Shown in pieces: positions 24,709 to 34,324 of a DNA stretch of 64,000 nucleotides (position 1 is its first letter; every line of letters starts with the position of its first letter). The stretch lies in assembly GCA_902712845.1 (NCBI GenBank), contig LR743504.1:1338001-1402000 (forward strand), read 5' to 3'. The notes below the pieces were generated by a model, which did not search any database, was not told where the DNA came from, and saw nothing but the letters and a program-made list of their open reading frames with translations. Source of the DNA: Methylobacterium bullatum (GTDB lineage: Bacteria; Pseudomonadota; Alphaproteobacteria; Rhizobiales; Beijerinckiaceae). A program made the translations under genes and the position numbers.

Positions 24709-27351
24709 ATGAGCACCTATCGCTTCGAGGCGTTGCTCGCCCCGCGGGCGATCGCGGTCGTCGGCCTCGGTCAGGGCGCGCTCGGCCAAGGCACACTCGG
24801 CCAAGGCGCGCTCGGTCAGGCCGTGGTCGGCAACCTGGGGAAGGCCGGCTTCGCCGGCTCCGTTCATCTGGTCGGCGAGGCGGGCCTTCCCACCCTCGAC
24901 GACCTGCCCGAAACGCCGGACCTCGTGGTGATCGTGGCGGAGGCCGCGGAGGTGGAGGGCTGGGTGGAGAAGGCGGGGCTGAGGGGTGCCGCCGTGGCCG
25001 TCATCCTCACCTCCGATCTGCCGGACGACCTCTGCGAGGCGGTTCGCAACCGGGCGCGGCAATGGGGCATGCGCCTCCTCGGCCCCAACAGCATGGGCCT
25101 GACCGTGCCGCGCGCGCGGCTCGACGCCAGCCTGTTCGCGGCGGCGCCGAAAGCCGGCGATCTCGCCCTCATCTCTCAATCGGGCACGGTGGCGGCGGGC
25201 ATCGTCGCCTGGGCGGCGCATCGCGACGTGGGATTCTCGGCCATCCTCTCCCTCGGCACCGCCTGCGACATCGACATCGCCGATTGCCTCGACCATTTCG
25301 CCGCCGACATCCACACCCGTGCGATCCTGCTGTCGCTGAACGTGATTCCCAACGCGCGCAAGTTCATGTCGGCGGCCCGCGCCGCCGCCCGCGCCAAGCC
25401 CGTCCTGGTGCTGCGCACGGGGCGCCACGCGGCTCCCCTGCGCCACACCGTCACCCATACCGGCGCCCTCGCCCGGCCGGATGCGGTCTACGAGGCGGCG
25501 TTCCGGCGGGCGGGCTTGCTGAGCGTCGACGGGCTCGACGCCATGTTCTCGGCTGTGGAGACGCTGGGCCGGCAGCGCCCCTTTCCCGGCCAGCGCCTCG
25601 CCATCCTGGGGAACGGCGAGGGCATCGGCGCGCTCGCCGCCGACAGGCTCGCGGATCGGGGCGGCACGCTGGCCGCGGCGGGGCTCGGCGGCAACCCAGC
25701 CGATCTCGGCGTCGAGGCCGATGGAAAAGCCTATGCCGACGCCCTCGGGCCCCTCCTCGCCGATCCCGCCAACGACGCCGTGCTGGCCATCCACGTGCCG
25801 ACCGCCCGTTCCGACAGCGCCGGCGTCGCCGCGGCCATCGCCGACACGGTGAGCGCGGCCCGGCGCAGGGGCGGACGGCGCAAGCCCGTCTTCGCGGTGA
25901 CGGTGGGCGATGACGGAGAGGCCGGCGCGGTGCTCGCCGCCGCCGGCATCCCGCGCTTCGCCACGGACGCCGACGCCGTGGAAGGCTTCATGCACCTCGT
26001 CCGTTACCGCGAGGCGCAGGACGACCTGATGCGCACGCCGGATTCCCTGCCGCGCGAATTCTCCCCCGACGTGGAGGCCGCCCGCGCCATCGTGGCGGCG
26101 GCCCTCGAGGCGGGGGAGACCTGGCTCGATCCCCATGCCGTGGCGGGCCTCCTGGCGGCCTACCGCATCGACAGCGTGCCGCTGACGCTCGCCCCCGACA
26201 TCGATGCCGCCGCGGCGGCCGCCTGGCCCATCATCGCCGAGGGCGGCGCGGTGGCGCTGAAGGTGGTCTCGCCGGACATCGTCCACAAATCCGATGTCGG
26301 CGGGGTGCGCCTGGACCTCACCAGCGAGGCCGATGTGCGCGCCGCCGCCGCCGACATCCTCACCCGAGCCCGGCGCCAGCGGCCGGATGCGCGGATCATG
26401 GGGTTCGCGGTCCAGCCCATGGTACGCAAGGGCAAGCGCCGCGAACTCATCGCCGGCCTCGCCGAGGATCCCGTCTTCGGTCCCGTGGTGGTGTTCGGCC
26501 GGGGCGGCGTCGCCGTGGAGGTCATCGACGACCGGGCGCTCAGCCTGCCTCCCCTCGACCTCCGGCTCGCCAGCGAACTCATCGACCGCACCCGCGTGGC
26601 GCGGCGGCTGGCCGCCTATCGCGACGTCCCGGCGGTGGACCGGAGGGCGCTCGGCCTCGTCCTCGTCAAGCTCGCCCAGATCTCGGCCGACCTGCCGGAG
26701 GTGCGCGAACTCGACATCAATCCCCTGCTCGCCGATGCCAACGGCGTGCTGGCCCTGGACGCCCGCGTGATGGTCGGCCCGGCCCCGGAGCGGCGCGGCG
26801 GCACCCGCAATCCGCGCTTCGCCATCCGCCCCTACCCGGTGGAATGGGAGCGCAACCTCGTCCTGAAGCGCGAGAAGGTCACCGTGCGCCCGGTGCGGCC
26901 GGAGGACGAGGGGCTGTTCAAGAGCTTCTTCGAACAGGTCAGCGCCGAGGATCTGCGCCTGCGCTTCTTCATGCCGGTCCGCGATTTCAACCACGCCTTC
27001 CTGGCGCGGCTGACTCAGCTCGATTACGCCCGCGCCATCGCCTTCGTCGCCATCGACGCGCAGACGGCGTCGATGCTCGGCGCGGTCCGTCTCCATGCGG
27101 ATGCCAACCACGAGAGCGGCGAATACGCCATCCTCATCCGCAGCGACCGCAAGGGCACCGGCCTCGGCTTCGCCCTGATGCAGCTGATGATCGACTGGGC
27201 GAGGGCGGAGGGGCTCCAGCGCATCGAGGGCACGGTCCTCCGGGAGAACCGCCCCATGCTGGCCGTGTGCCGCAGCCTCGGCTTTTCGGTCCATCCGGAC
27301 AAGGAGGACGGCGCGGTGATGAAGGTCGGGCTGACGCTCGGCGAGCCGTAG
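24709..27351 (+). CDS. Pat-type protein acetyltransferase (acyl-CoA synthetase-like domain plus GNAT)
   Basis: 880 residues from ATG 24709. Domains in order: CoA-binding Rossmann fold (about 1-125), succinyl-CoA ligase-like domains (about 130-450; ILLSLNVIPNARKFMSAAR), an ATP-grasp domain (about 470-690; ALKVVSPDIVHKSDVGGVRL, INPLLAD), and a C-terminal GNAT acetyltransferase (about 720-870; FVAIDAQTASMLGAVRLHAD, RSDRKGTGLGFALMQLMIDW). This is the architecture of YfiQ/Pat enzymes, which acetylate lysines of metabolic enzymes such as acyl-CoA synthetase; the NDP-forming part is usually inactive. Odd: the first Rossmann loop is lengthened by a five-residue repeat (GQGAL, GQGTL, GQGAL, GQAVV), absent from the usual motif. 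Confidence 0.9.
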   Translation: MSTYRFEALLAPRAIAVVGLGQGALGQGTLGQGALGQAVVGNLGKAGFAGSVHLVGEAGLPTLDDLPETPDLVVIVAEAAEVEGWVEKAGLRGAAVAVILTSDLPDDLCEAVRNRARQWGMRLLGPNSMGLTVPRARLDASLFAAAPKAGDLALISQSGTVAAGIVAWAAHRDVGFSAILSLGTACDIDIADCLDHFAADIHTRAILLSLNVIPNARKFMSAARAAARAKPVLVLRTGRHAAPLRHTVTHTGALARPDAVYEAAFRRAGLLSVDGLDAMFSAVETLGRQRPFPGQRLAILGNGEGIGALAADRLADRGGTLAAAGLGGNPADLGVEADGKAYADALGPLLADPANDAVLAIHVPTARSDSAGVAAAIADTVSAARRRGGRRKPVFAVTVGDDGEAGAVLAAAGIPRFATDADAVEGFMHLVRYREAQDDLMRTPDSLPREFSPDVEAARAIVAAALEAGETWLDPHAVAGLLAAYRIDSVPLTLAPDIDAAAAAAWPIIAEGGAVALKVVSPDIVHKSDVGGVRLDLTSEADVRAAAADILTRARRQRPDARIMGFAVQPMVRKGKRRELIAGLAEDPVFGPVVVFGRGGVAVEVIDDRALSLPPLDLRLASELIDRTRVARRLAAYRDVPAVDRRALGLVLVKLAQISADLPEVRELDINPLLADANGVLALDARVMVGPAPERRGGTRNPRFAIRPYPVEWERNLVLKREKVTVRPVRPEDEGLFKSFFEQVSAEDLRLRFFMPVRDFNHAFLARLTQLDYARAIAFVAIDAQTASMLGAVRLHADANHESGEYAILIRSDRKGTGLGFALMQLMIDWARAEGLQRIEGTVLRENRPMLAVCRSLGFSVHPDKEDGAVMKVGLTLGEP

Positions 27352-27448
27352 GCGGAGACGGGCGAGGCTCTGTGCCTCTCATGGACCTTCCGGTGCCTCG
27401 CCCCGCCCCGCGCGAGAACCGCGGCTGGCGGAGGTTTCGCGAACCCTC

Positions 27449-28246
27449 TCAGTCCGTGGCCTTGTTGTTGTACAGCAGGATCCCGACGAAGATGGTGCCG
27501 ATGCACCATTTGGTGAGATAGACCGCGTCGAAGCTGGCATGCGGATAGTTCGGGTAGAATCCCAGTCGGAAAAGCTCGATGACATGCGAAAGCGGATTCC
27601 AAGAATAGATCGTTCGCATGGGCTCTGGGGATAGATCGACGGTTTTGAAGGCGCCGCTGAACATCATCATCGGTCTGCTCAAGAATGCGTAGATTTTGCT
27701 CCAACCGGGAAAATACGACTGAATGCTCGAGTTGATGAGCGCCATCCCTAGGGATAGGCAAGTGATAGCGAAGAGACTGATGAGGCACATATCCGGAGAC
27801 CAAGGTGCGGCCTCTCGGATGCCGTAGATGTAGAGCCCAATAAAGAAAATAGTCATCAAAACGAAGTTTTGTATGACTTGAATCAGGAAGCGAGACAGAA
27901 GAAAATCGAAGGGTTTGACGAAGTGATACTCTGCGGCTCGCGACTTCAGGCTGCGAACACCGCGAGCGCAACGTCGGAAGACATAAAAGGGGAATACACC
28001 GGTTCCCATGAAGAGAAGTACAGACGGTCCAAAAGGAGGTTCTTTTCCAAATAGAAAGATTCGCAATCCTGCTACGGTCGCGATGACGACGATCGGTTCG
28101 ATGAAAAGCAGAATGCCGATGGCAGGATGGAAGTTACGAAAGCGAACTCCGAAATCACGGACGATCAACGCCGTCATGATCGTCAGCCACGGTCGTGCCC
28201 TCTGCTTCGAGGAAGCGGCCGGAAGGACGATCGAGGAGTTTGCCAT
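27449..28246 (-). CDS. capsular polysaccharide ABC exporter, permease (KpsM-like)
   Basis: 265-residue ABC-2 type membrane protein with about six hydrophobic segments (PAIGILLFIEPIVVIATVAG; SVLLFMGTGVFPFYVF; LIQVIQNFVLMTIFFIGLYI; LISLFAITCLSLGMALI; C-terminal CIGTIFVGILLYN). RFRNFHPAIGILLFIEP and FRRCARGVRSLKSRAAEYH are typical of KpsM/BexB-type exporters that push capsule or related polysaccharide through the inner membrane. Base composition is visibly lower in GC than its neighbours, suggesting transfer. The ATPase partner (KpsT) is not in the window. It follows a KpsE-like gene on the same strand, 143 bases downstream. Confidence 0.88.
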   Translation of the reverse strand: MANSSIVLPAASSKQRARPWLTIMTALIVRDFGVRFRNFHPAIGILLFIEPIVVIATVAGLRIFLFGKEPPFGPSVLLFMGTGVFPFYVFRRCARGVRSLKSRAAEYHFVKPFDFLLSRFLIQVIQNFVLMTIFFIGLYIYGIREAAPWSPDMCLISLFAITCLSLGMALINSSIQSYFPGWSKIYAFLSRPMMMFSGAFKTVDLSPEPMRTIYSWNPLSHVIELFRLGFYPNYPHASFDAVYLTKWCIGTIFVGILLYNNKATD

Positions 28247-28389
28247 CGTTCAGTCGCGATCCAATGATGCCGGGTGACGCGGAGTGGCGGGTTGCGGAAC
28301 CGGCCCCTTACCGCGTGTTAACGCGTCTAGACGCCGGAATTTTGGCCGAGGCCGCGCCGGCAGCCGTGACGACCGAAGGCCGACCCCAC

Positions 28390-29757
28390 TCAGGCGCGGC
28401 TGTTCACGATCGAGCGCACGGCGAGCAGGCCGATGAACCAGATCGCCGCCAGGATGAAGGCTCCGAGCACCATAGACAGCAACACGCGCGGGCCGCCCGC
28501 GCTTTCGGGCAGGGCCGGGCGAACGTAGGGGGTGAGATAGAGGTGCTGGGCGGCCGCGCTGGCCCGTGCGCGGTCGAGGGATTGCAGCGAGGTGAGCAGG
28601 ATCGCCTGCGCATATTGCCGGTCCATGTCGAGGGCCTCGAACCGGGCGACGACGCCGGCCAGGACGTTGCGGCCGGAGCGGCTGCCCGAAACCTCGCGCT
28701 CGACGGAAGCCAGCTGCTCGCGCGCGGCCTGGACGCGGGACTTGAGGGCCACGACCGACGGCGCCGACTCGCTGAGGTTCTGCCTCCGGATCGTGTCGTA
28801 ATCGGCCTCCAGCTGCGACACCGATCCGCGCAGGGTGCCGATGAGCTGGGTGTTGCCCGAGACGACGCTGGGTATCGGATCGATCACCCCCTCCTTCTCA
28901 CGGAACTCAGCCATGGCGGCGCGGGCCTTGTCGAGGCCGGCTTTGGCCCGGACGACCTCCTGCTCGGCGAACTTGACGGCATCCTCCTCGGCGCGTTTGG
29001 CGATCTTGTTGACGAGGTTTTCCGACAAGGTGACCAGCTGGTTGGCGATGGTCAGGGCGTCGTCGGGCCGGAACGCCTTGATCTCGACGGAAGCGAGCCC
29101 GGTGAGCGGGTCGTAATTCGCCCAGATCATCTTGTTCCAGTATCGCACCAAGTGCTCCGTCGACCGGCTCCTGTCGAACCGGTTCGGCCAATCGATCTCG
29201 GGACGGCTGTAGATCCCTCGGACATCGACGGTCTGGGACAGCTCGTCGACCACCTGACGGCTCTTGAGATAATCGATCACGACGAAATTCTGCGCGGTGC
29301 CGCCGCCGGCTGCCGCGCTGTGACCGCCCATGGCGCTGGCGACCGCCGCCGCGGTCGTGCCCCCACTGCCCCCTCCGCCGAGGGGGCCGGCGGACGGGGT
29401 CACTTCGGTCACGGAGAACCGGAATTCGGCGAAGTATTGCGGCGTGGCTAGGAACAGGAAGTACAAACCGAGCAGGCACAGCGGCAGGATCACAACGATG
29501 CCGAAACTGAGCAGCGTGCGGCTCCAGTTATGTTCGGGTTGCGGCAGGGGGACGAGGGAAAACGTCTCGTCTTCCCCGGCATCGAGCGCCAGCTCCCGCC
29601 TCGCGTCCTCGTCTCGCCGGGGAACCATCTCGCGATCGTCGTTCACCGCCAGTTCGCTGGACCGGGCCCGCTCGTCCTTGGCCAGCGCCTCCTTGGAATC
29701 GAGTGCGGTGGCCCTGGCGGTCGGCAGGCGCGTGATGTTGTTGGGCGCTGAGCTCAT
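28390..29757 (-). CDS. capsule export inner-membrane protein (KpsE/BexC-like)
   Basis: 455 residues. The N-terminal 80 residues are charged and cytoplasmic, followed by TM1 (LLSFGIVVILPLCLLGLYFL), a large periplasmic domain with long coiled coils (KRAEEDAVKFAEQEVVRAKA..; SQLEADYDTIRRQNLSESAP) and TM2 near the C-terminus (LSMVLGAFILAAIWFIGLLA). QYFAEFRFSVTE after TM1 and LYLTPYVRPALPESA before TM2 are characteristic of KpsE-type polysaccharide co-polymerases, which link the ABC exporter to the outer-membrane channel. A Gly/Ala-rich insert (GGGGSGGTTAAAVASAMGG) lies shortly after TM1. Same strand as the KpsM-like gene and presumably co-transcribed with it. Confidence 0.88.
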   Translation of the reverse strand: MSSAPNNITRLPTARATALDSKEALAKDERARSSELAVNDDREMVPRRDEDARRELALDAGEDETFSLVPLPQPEHNWSRTLLSFGIVVILPLCLLGLYFLFLATPQYFAEFRFSVTEVTPSAGPLGGGGSGGTTAAAVASAMGGHSAAAGGGTAQNFVVIDYLKSRQVVDELSQTVDVRGIYSRPEIDWPNRFDRSRSTEHLVRYWNKMIWANYDPLTGLASVEIKAFRPDDALTIANQLVTLSENLVNKIAKRAEEDAVKFAEQEVVRAKAGLDKARAAMAEFREKEGVIDPIPSVVSGNTQLIGTLRGSVSQLEADYDTIRRQNLSESAPSVVALKSRVQAAREQLASVEREVSGSRSGRNVLAGVVARFEALDMDRQYAQAILLTSLQSLDRARASAAAQHLYLTPYVRPALPESAGGPRVLLSMVLGAFILAAIWFIGLLAVRSIVNSRA

Positions 29758-30108
29758 GCGTCGCGGGGCCTGTCACCGAAATTCCGTCGCTCCCGACACT
29801 AGGAGATTTCCCGGCCCTTTTATGGCAACGCAGCAAGGACATGGTCGGTGTGGCTTTTCAGTCGCCGATCGAAGCCTCGCCAATGATCGTCGAGAAGGCG
29901 GAGGCATTGCTGCGATCCTCCGCAAGGATTCGTGAGATAAACCGGATCTCGCCTGCGTTCTTTGCCGTCGCATGAACCGGCCCCATTCGCGGCAGGGCGG
30001 GGTCACACTTTCGTGTGGGGGGCGAGTGCTCCGGCGCCGCCCGTGCCGTGGGTCCGGGTCGGGTCGCCTGCTGCATGAGGAGCGGCGATCCCGAACGAAT
30101 ACCCGCGC
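29758..30108. other. intergenic region, nothing recognised
   Basis: 351 bases between the KpsE-like start and a lipoprotein stop. A minor CACAC-TTTC-GTGTG hairpin is present near 30004-30017; no gene or promoter is supported. Confidence 0.4.
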
Positions 30109-30465
30109 CTACGGGTAGCCGTAGCGTGACTTGGCGGCGGCGAGCAGGCCGATCGCCTCACGCTCACGGCCGGCGGCGCAGGCTTCCGCGGCGCGCGCGA
30201 GGTCGGAGGAGAATCGTGCGCCCACCGGCGCGTTCAGGTTGCCGGTCGCCACATCGCTGTCCACCACGGCCTGTGTGCGGGCGATGCTCGGACCGCAGCC
30301 GGAACCTGCCGGCAACGGGGCCGGGGCGGCAGCGACCGGTGCGGCGGCCGGCGCCACCGCCGTCTTCGGCGAGGGGCCGGACGAGGTGCAGGCGCCGAGC
30401 CCTGCGGCGAGGCAGCCGACCAGTATCAGGCTGGCCCGTTGCGGCGACACGATGTTCCTGGTCAC
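30109..30465 (-). CDS. small putative lipoprotein
   Basis: 118 residues from GTG 30465, with GGAGAG just upstream. Signal peptide with lipobox LAAGLGAC (cysteine at about 26), then a Pro/Ala-rich spacer (VAPAAAPVAAAPAPLPAGSG) and a compact C-terminal part (residues about 55-118) with SIARTQAVVDSDVATGNLN and AAEACAAGREREAIGLLAAA. Likely anchored in a membrane facing the periplasm. The C-terminal helices are common in small alphaproteobacterial lipoproteins; function unknown. Confidence 0.7.
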   Translation of the reverse strand: MTRNIVSPQRASLILVGCLAAGLGACTSSGPSPKTAVAPAAAPVAAAPAPLPAGSGCGPSIARTQAVVDSDVATGNLNAPVGARFSSDLARAAEACAAGREREAIGLLAAAKSRYGYP

Positions 30466-30621
30466 GGGGGCTCTCCTTCACGCTCCGGCGCGCCGGCCGG
30501 CACGGCATGGACGCCGCGCCGGGTTCTTGCCGTCAAGGTGAGGGGCCGGTCAATCACCGGTATCGAGCCTTCGGCGACGATTCCGAGCCCCGTGTCAGCG
30601 CCTCGCTTCAGCGAGAGCGAG

Positions 30622-31107
30622 TCATTTGGCCTTCTCGGCGATGGCCGCGAGGCCGGACACGTAGATCCCCGTGATGGCATCGGTCGCCACCGTGTCCGGG
30701 ACTCCCTTGGCCTTGAAGGTCCCCGTCCACGTCACCGTCGATCCTGAGCCTTTCGGGCTCACCGCGAGGGTGGAGGAATAGTCGGAGACCGGCAGCGGGC
30801 TCTCGACGATGGCGTAGGTGTAGCTCATCGCCGTGTCGTCGCGCGCCGTCTGCGATTCGACGATGGCGCCGCCGCCCTTGAGGCTGAGTTTGCGCAGCAT
30901 CGTGCCGTCCTTGGTCGAGGATTCGCATTTCGCGATGGCCGGGTGCCAATTGCCGATGCCACAGAAATCGCCGATCGTCGCCCAAACCTTGGCCGGGGGC
31001 GCGGCGACATCGATGGTCTTGGTCAGGTCGATGGCAAAGCCGGGGGCGGTGCCGGCAAGCAGAACGAGGCCGGGGAGCACGATTCGACGCAGGAAAGTGC
31101 GCGACAT
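30622..31107 (-). CDS. exported SRPBCC (START-like) family protein
   Basis: 161 residues. Residues 1-25 form a signal peptide ending GTAPGFA. The mature part is a Bet v 1/SRPBCC fold (polyketide cyclase/dehydrase type): TKTIDVAAPPAKVWATIGDF, WHPAIAKCESS, LRKLSLKGGGAIVESQ, and a C-terminal amphipathic helix ITGIYVSGLAAIAEKAK. The family binds hydrophobic ligands in a deep pocket; no catalytic residues are evident. Export to the periplasm is less usual for the fold but is known in this group. Ligand unknown. Confidence 0.82.
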   Translation of the reverse strand: MSRTFLRRIVLPGLVLLAGTAPGFAIDLTKTIDVAAPPAKVWATIGDFCGIGNWHPAIAKCESSTKDGTMLRKLSLKGGGAIVESQTARDDTAMSYTYAIVESPLPVSDYSSTLAVSPKGSGSTVTWTGTFKAKGVPDTVATDAITGIYVSGLAAIAEKAK

Positions 31108-31351
31108 GGAGGGGTGTTTCCTTCCGATATTGTTATGTCGGCGCGGGACGAGGCCCGTGCCGTGCCGTTGAACGGACGGATGTCAAGCTAGTCGCGAACA
31201 TGCACGCGACAATGGCCTGGATCCTGCCCACGAAGATGTGATGGACGGCGGCGCGTGCAGGGCGATCCTTGTCAACGCGGGCGGCGAGGGGTACGAAGCC
31301 GTTCGGTCGCATCGTTCGCGCGTCCGCACCGCCATTCGGGAGAGACGAGCC

Positions 31352-31465
31352 TTGGCCAGCGCCGGCTCCACGCAGGGAACCGCAGACACCGCCTTCGCGG
31401 CGGTGCGCGGTCATGCGCGTCCCCGGGCGCTCCTCGCCGGCCTTCTCCTCCTTATCCGCCCCTGA
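31352..31465 (+). CDS. leuA leader peptide, leucine-rich (attenuator)
   Basis: A short frame ending RALLAGLLLLIRP-stop, with six leucine codons in the last eleven sense codons, four in a row. It ends 138 bases before leuA and runs directly into a strong hairpin. Two starts are possible: TTG 31352 with GGGAGAG upstream (37 residues) or GTG 31403 (20 residues). This is the classic layout of transcription attenuation: the ribosome stalls at leucine codons when Leu-tRNA is scarce and the terminator fails to form. No protein role is expected. Confidence 0.65.
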   Translation: MASAGSTQGTADTAFAAVRGHARPRALLAGLLLLIRP

Positions 31466-31497
31466 GGGCCGTCCGGGCGCGTGCGCCTGGGCTCTCA
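31460..31497 (+). terminator. attenuator hairpin before leuA
   Basis: Outer arms CCCCTGAGGGC and GCTCTCAGGGG pair at ten of eleven positions, and the inside CCGGGCGC-GT-GCGCCTGG pairs too. The left arm overlaps the stop codon of the leader, so a stalled or released ribosome would change the fold. The following bases are ATCGTTT, a weak U-rich tail. Confidence 0.6.
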
Positions 31498-31603
31498 GGG
31501 GATCGTTTCGCGACCGGGGCTCCCGATGGGCCTCGTCGAGCCGATCGATGGATCAAGGCGCCGCGTCCATGAGCCGACCGCGCCTCCGACAGGACGACAC
31601 GCC

Positions 31604-33178
31604 ATGACCGACATCACCGCCCAGCCCAACGCCTCCCCGAAGGACCGGGTCCTCATCTTCGACACCACCCTGCGCGACGGCGAGCAATGCCCGGGCGCCA
31701 CCATGACCCTCGACGAGAAGCTGGCGGTGGCCGAACTCCTCGACACGATGGGCGTCGACATCATCGAGGCGGGTTTCCCCATCGCCTCCATCGGCGATTT
31801 CGAGGCCGTCTCCGAGATCGCCCGCCGCTCGAAGCGCGCCGTCATCGCCGGCCTCGCCCGCGCCATCCCCGCCGATATCGCGCGGGCAGGGGAGGCCGTG
31901 CGCCTCGCCCGGCGGGGGCGCATCCACACCTTCGTCTCGACCTCGCCGATCCACCTCGCCCACCAGATGCGCAAGTCCCAGGACGAGGTGGTCGAGATCA
32001 TCCTCAAGACCGTGGCCCAGGCCCGCGACCTCGTGGAGGACGTGGAATGGTCGGCCATGGACGCGACGCGCACGCCGATCGACTATCTGTGCCGCTGCGT
32101 CGAGGCCGCGATCCGGGCCGGCGCGACGACGATCAACCTGCCCGACACGGTGGGCTACGCCACGCCCGACGAATACCGCAGCATGTTCCGCCAGGTGCGC
32201 GAGCGGGTGCCGAATTCCGACAAGGCGATCTTCTCGGTGCATTGCCACGACGATCTCGGTCTGGCCATCGCCAACTCCCTGGCCGGCGTGGAAGGCGGCG
32301 CCCGGCAGGTGGAGTGCACGGTGAACGGCATCGGCGAGCGTGCCGGCAACGCGGCCCTGGAGGAGATCGTCATGGCGATCCGCACCCGCGGCGACGTGAT
32401 GCCCTACGAGACCGGCATCGAGACCACGATGCTCACCCGCGCCTCGAAGCTCGTCTCCCACGCGACGAACTTCCCCGTGCAGTACAACAAGGCCATCGTC
32501 GGCCGGAACGCCTTCGCGCATGAGAGCGGCATCCACCAGGACGGCATGCTCAAGCATACCGAGACCTACGAGATCATGACCCCGGCCTCCGTCGGTGTCG
32601 CCAAGACCTCGCTGGTGATGGGCAAGCATTCGGGCCGCGCGGCCTTCCGCTCGAAGCTGGAGGAACTCGGCCTGCATCTCGCCGACAATCAGCTGCAGGA
32701 TGTGTTCGAGCGGTTCAAGGCGCTCGCCGACCGCAAGAAGCACGTCTACGACGAGGATATCGAAGCTCTGGTCGACCAGGGGCTCGCCACGGCGCATGAC
32801 CGCATCCGCCTCGTCTCGCTCTCGGTCATCGCCGGCACGCGCGGCCCCCAGCGCGCCACGATGAAGCTCGCCATCGACGACCGCATCGTCACGGAGGAGG
32901 CCGATGGCAACGGCCCGGTGGACGCCGTGTTCAACGCGATCCAGGCCCTGGTCCCGCACGAGGCGCAGCTCGAACTCTACAAGGTCGACGCCGTGACGCA
33001 GGGCACCGACGCCCAGGCCGAGGTCTCCGTCCGATTGAAGGCCGGCGACCGCAGCGTGACGGCGCGGGGCGCCGATCCCGACACGCTGGTGGCCTCGGCC
33101 CGCGCCTATCTCTCCGCCCTGAACAAGCTCTCGGCCACGGCGGTGCGCCTGCACGCCCAGCACGCCGCGTCGGTTTAG
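31604..33178 (+). CDS. leuA: 2-isopropylmalate synthase
   Basis: Condenses acetyl-CoA with 2-oxoisovalerate, first committed step of leucine synthesis. 524 residues from ATG 31604 (AGGACG upstream), the usual length for the LeuA type 1 enzyme. The TIM barrel begins [20 protein letters not shown] with the catalytic Arg-Asp; the metal site [20 protein letters not shown] and [12 protein letters not shown] follow, then the linker [13 protein letters not shown]. The C-terminal third is the leucine-binding regulatory domain ([40 protein letters not shown]). The frame is open further upstream, but the leader and attenuator lie there. Regulation probably combines attenuation and feedback by leucine. 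Confidence 0.97.
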   Translation: MTDITAQPNASPKDRVLIFDTTLRDGEQCPGATMTLDEKLAVAELLDTMGVDIIEAGFPIASIGDFEAVSEIARRSKRAVIAGLARAIPADIARAGEAVRLARRGRIHTFVSTSPIHLAHQMRKSQDEVVEIILKTVAQARDLVEDVEWSAMDATRTPIDYLCRCVEAAIRAGATTINLPDTVGYATPDEYRSMFRQVRERVPNSDKAIFSVHCHDDLGLAIANSLAGVEGGARQVECTVNGIGERAGNAALEEIVMAIRTRGDVMPYETGIETTMLTRASKLVSHATNFPVQYNKAIVGRNAFAHESGIHQDGMLKHTETYEIMTPASVGVAKTSLVMGKHSGRAAFRSKLEELGLHLADNQLQDVFERFKALADRKKHVYDEDIEALVDQGLATAHDRIRLVSLSVIAGTRGPQRATMKLAIDDRIVTEEADGNGPVDAVFNAIQALVPHEAQLELYKVDAVTQGTDAQAEVSVRLKAGDRSVTARGADPDTLVASARAYLSALNKLSATAVRLHAQHAASV

Positions 33179-33191
33179 CCGGAAAAATGAA

Positions 33192-33223
33192 GCCCCGGGG
33201 GTGGACACCCCCCGGGGCCTTTG
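33192..33223 (+). terminator. leuA terminator
   Basis: Ten-base-pair perfect stem GCCCCGGGGG / CCCCCGGGGC with a 7-base loop, 13 bases after the leuA stop, followed by CTTTGCT. Confidence 0.85.
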
Positions 33224-33280
33224 CTATCAGCCCCCTCGTCGCAGCGGGTTTGGTGGCTGCCGCGACTGCCGCAAGGCAAT

Positions 33281-33356
<76 letters not shown>

Positions 33357-33670
33357 AATAAACCGCTGCTTCGATCGCGGTTTTCCAAAACAGTCCAAAG
33401 CAGTCAGCCTCGGTCGGGAATGCCGTCGGGGCTTTTCGCTGTCTTTTCCTGCATCTCTGGTGCGACCCGTCGAAGGGGCGGTCTCCGCTTCCTTGCAGTT
33501 CACCAGCGTTGGGAGCAACGAGGCGTTCGAGCCTTCCGCGCGGGCGCTCTCCCTTGCGGCTGTCCTCCACCTCCACAGCCACCTCGCCATGCCGTTCACC
33601 GTGGCACGCAGGGTATCGAGGGTGGCCAATCCTGCGCGCTTCCGCCAGGGCCGCTGTCCGGCCTCAGGCC
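33357..33670. other. intergenic region after tRNA-Lys
   Basis: 314 bases. tRNA 3' flanks are frequent integration sites, but no repeated tRNA end, integrase or other element is visible. Nothing else is recognised. Confidence 0.4.
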
Positions 33671-33922
33671 TCAGTCGCGGTGCCGTGGCGGGGTGGGCCT
33701 CACCGATCCCGTCGTGACCGCAGCGTCCACATCGATCCGGGTGCGGATGGGGCGGGAGACGCGGCTGTCGTACGCGCCGATGTTGCGGGCGGCGGCCTGA
33801 CCCTCGAGACCGCCGGGGGCGGTCGCGGCCGGGATGCCGGCCGGTGCGGTGTAACTTTGCGCGAAAGCGGTGCCGGACAAGGCAAGACCGAGGGCGGCTC
33901 CTAGAATGAGGCGTGTAGTCAT
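33671..33922 (-). CDS. small secreted protein with TAPGG motif
   Basis: 83 residues from ATG 33922. Clear signal peptide (LILGAALGLALSGTAFA, cleavage about residue 21), then SYTAPAGIPAATAPGGLEGQ and ARNIGAYDSRVSRPIRTRID. It shares the ATAPGGxEG element and overall layout with the small protein at 37787-38050, so the two may be distant paralogues. The mature part is short and probably periplasmic; function unknown. Confidence 0.6.
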   Translation of the reverse strand: MTTRLILGAALGLALSGTAFAQSYTAPAGIPAATAPGGLEGQAAARNIGAYDSRVSRPIRTRIDVDAAVTTGSVRPTPPRHRD

Positions 33923-34324
33923 GGATGTCGTCCCAGGTTCGGGCCGGACTGCCTGAGGAGACGCGACAGTCCCGGCCAACAACCTAGAATTTGTGCAACA
34001 AAGCCTCGCAAATCAACACGGAATGGTCAGTGCGTGTGCATTATGTTCATGCACCGAGCGTGCGAGCCATATCCTCCGGATCGATGGCCACAGGAATAAG
34101 CCGTTTCATTTCATGGGCTTGGTTCGGGCTGCGACATTTTTTGCCAGTCATGGCCGGCATGGCATGCCTCTTCCACCGCCCGCGCGTCCTCGCTCCATCG
34201 ACGCGTTTGCCGGACGTTCGGGGACGACGGGGCACCGGGCCGGGCGCCCGTGGTCGCTGCCTCTCGGAAGGCCATTCGGAAGGCGGCGATCCCCCCACGT
34301 TCCGAGGAGCGGGGATCGTGCGGC
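33923..34324. other. intergenic region, nothing recognised
   Basis: 402 bases between the small secreted protein and the uricase stop. Slightly A/T-richer at 33985-34060 (possible promoter for the secreted protein). No gene supported. Confidence 0.4.
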
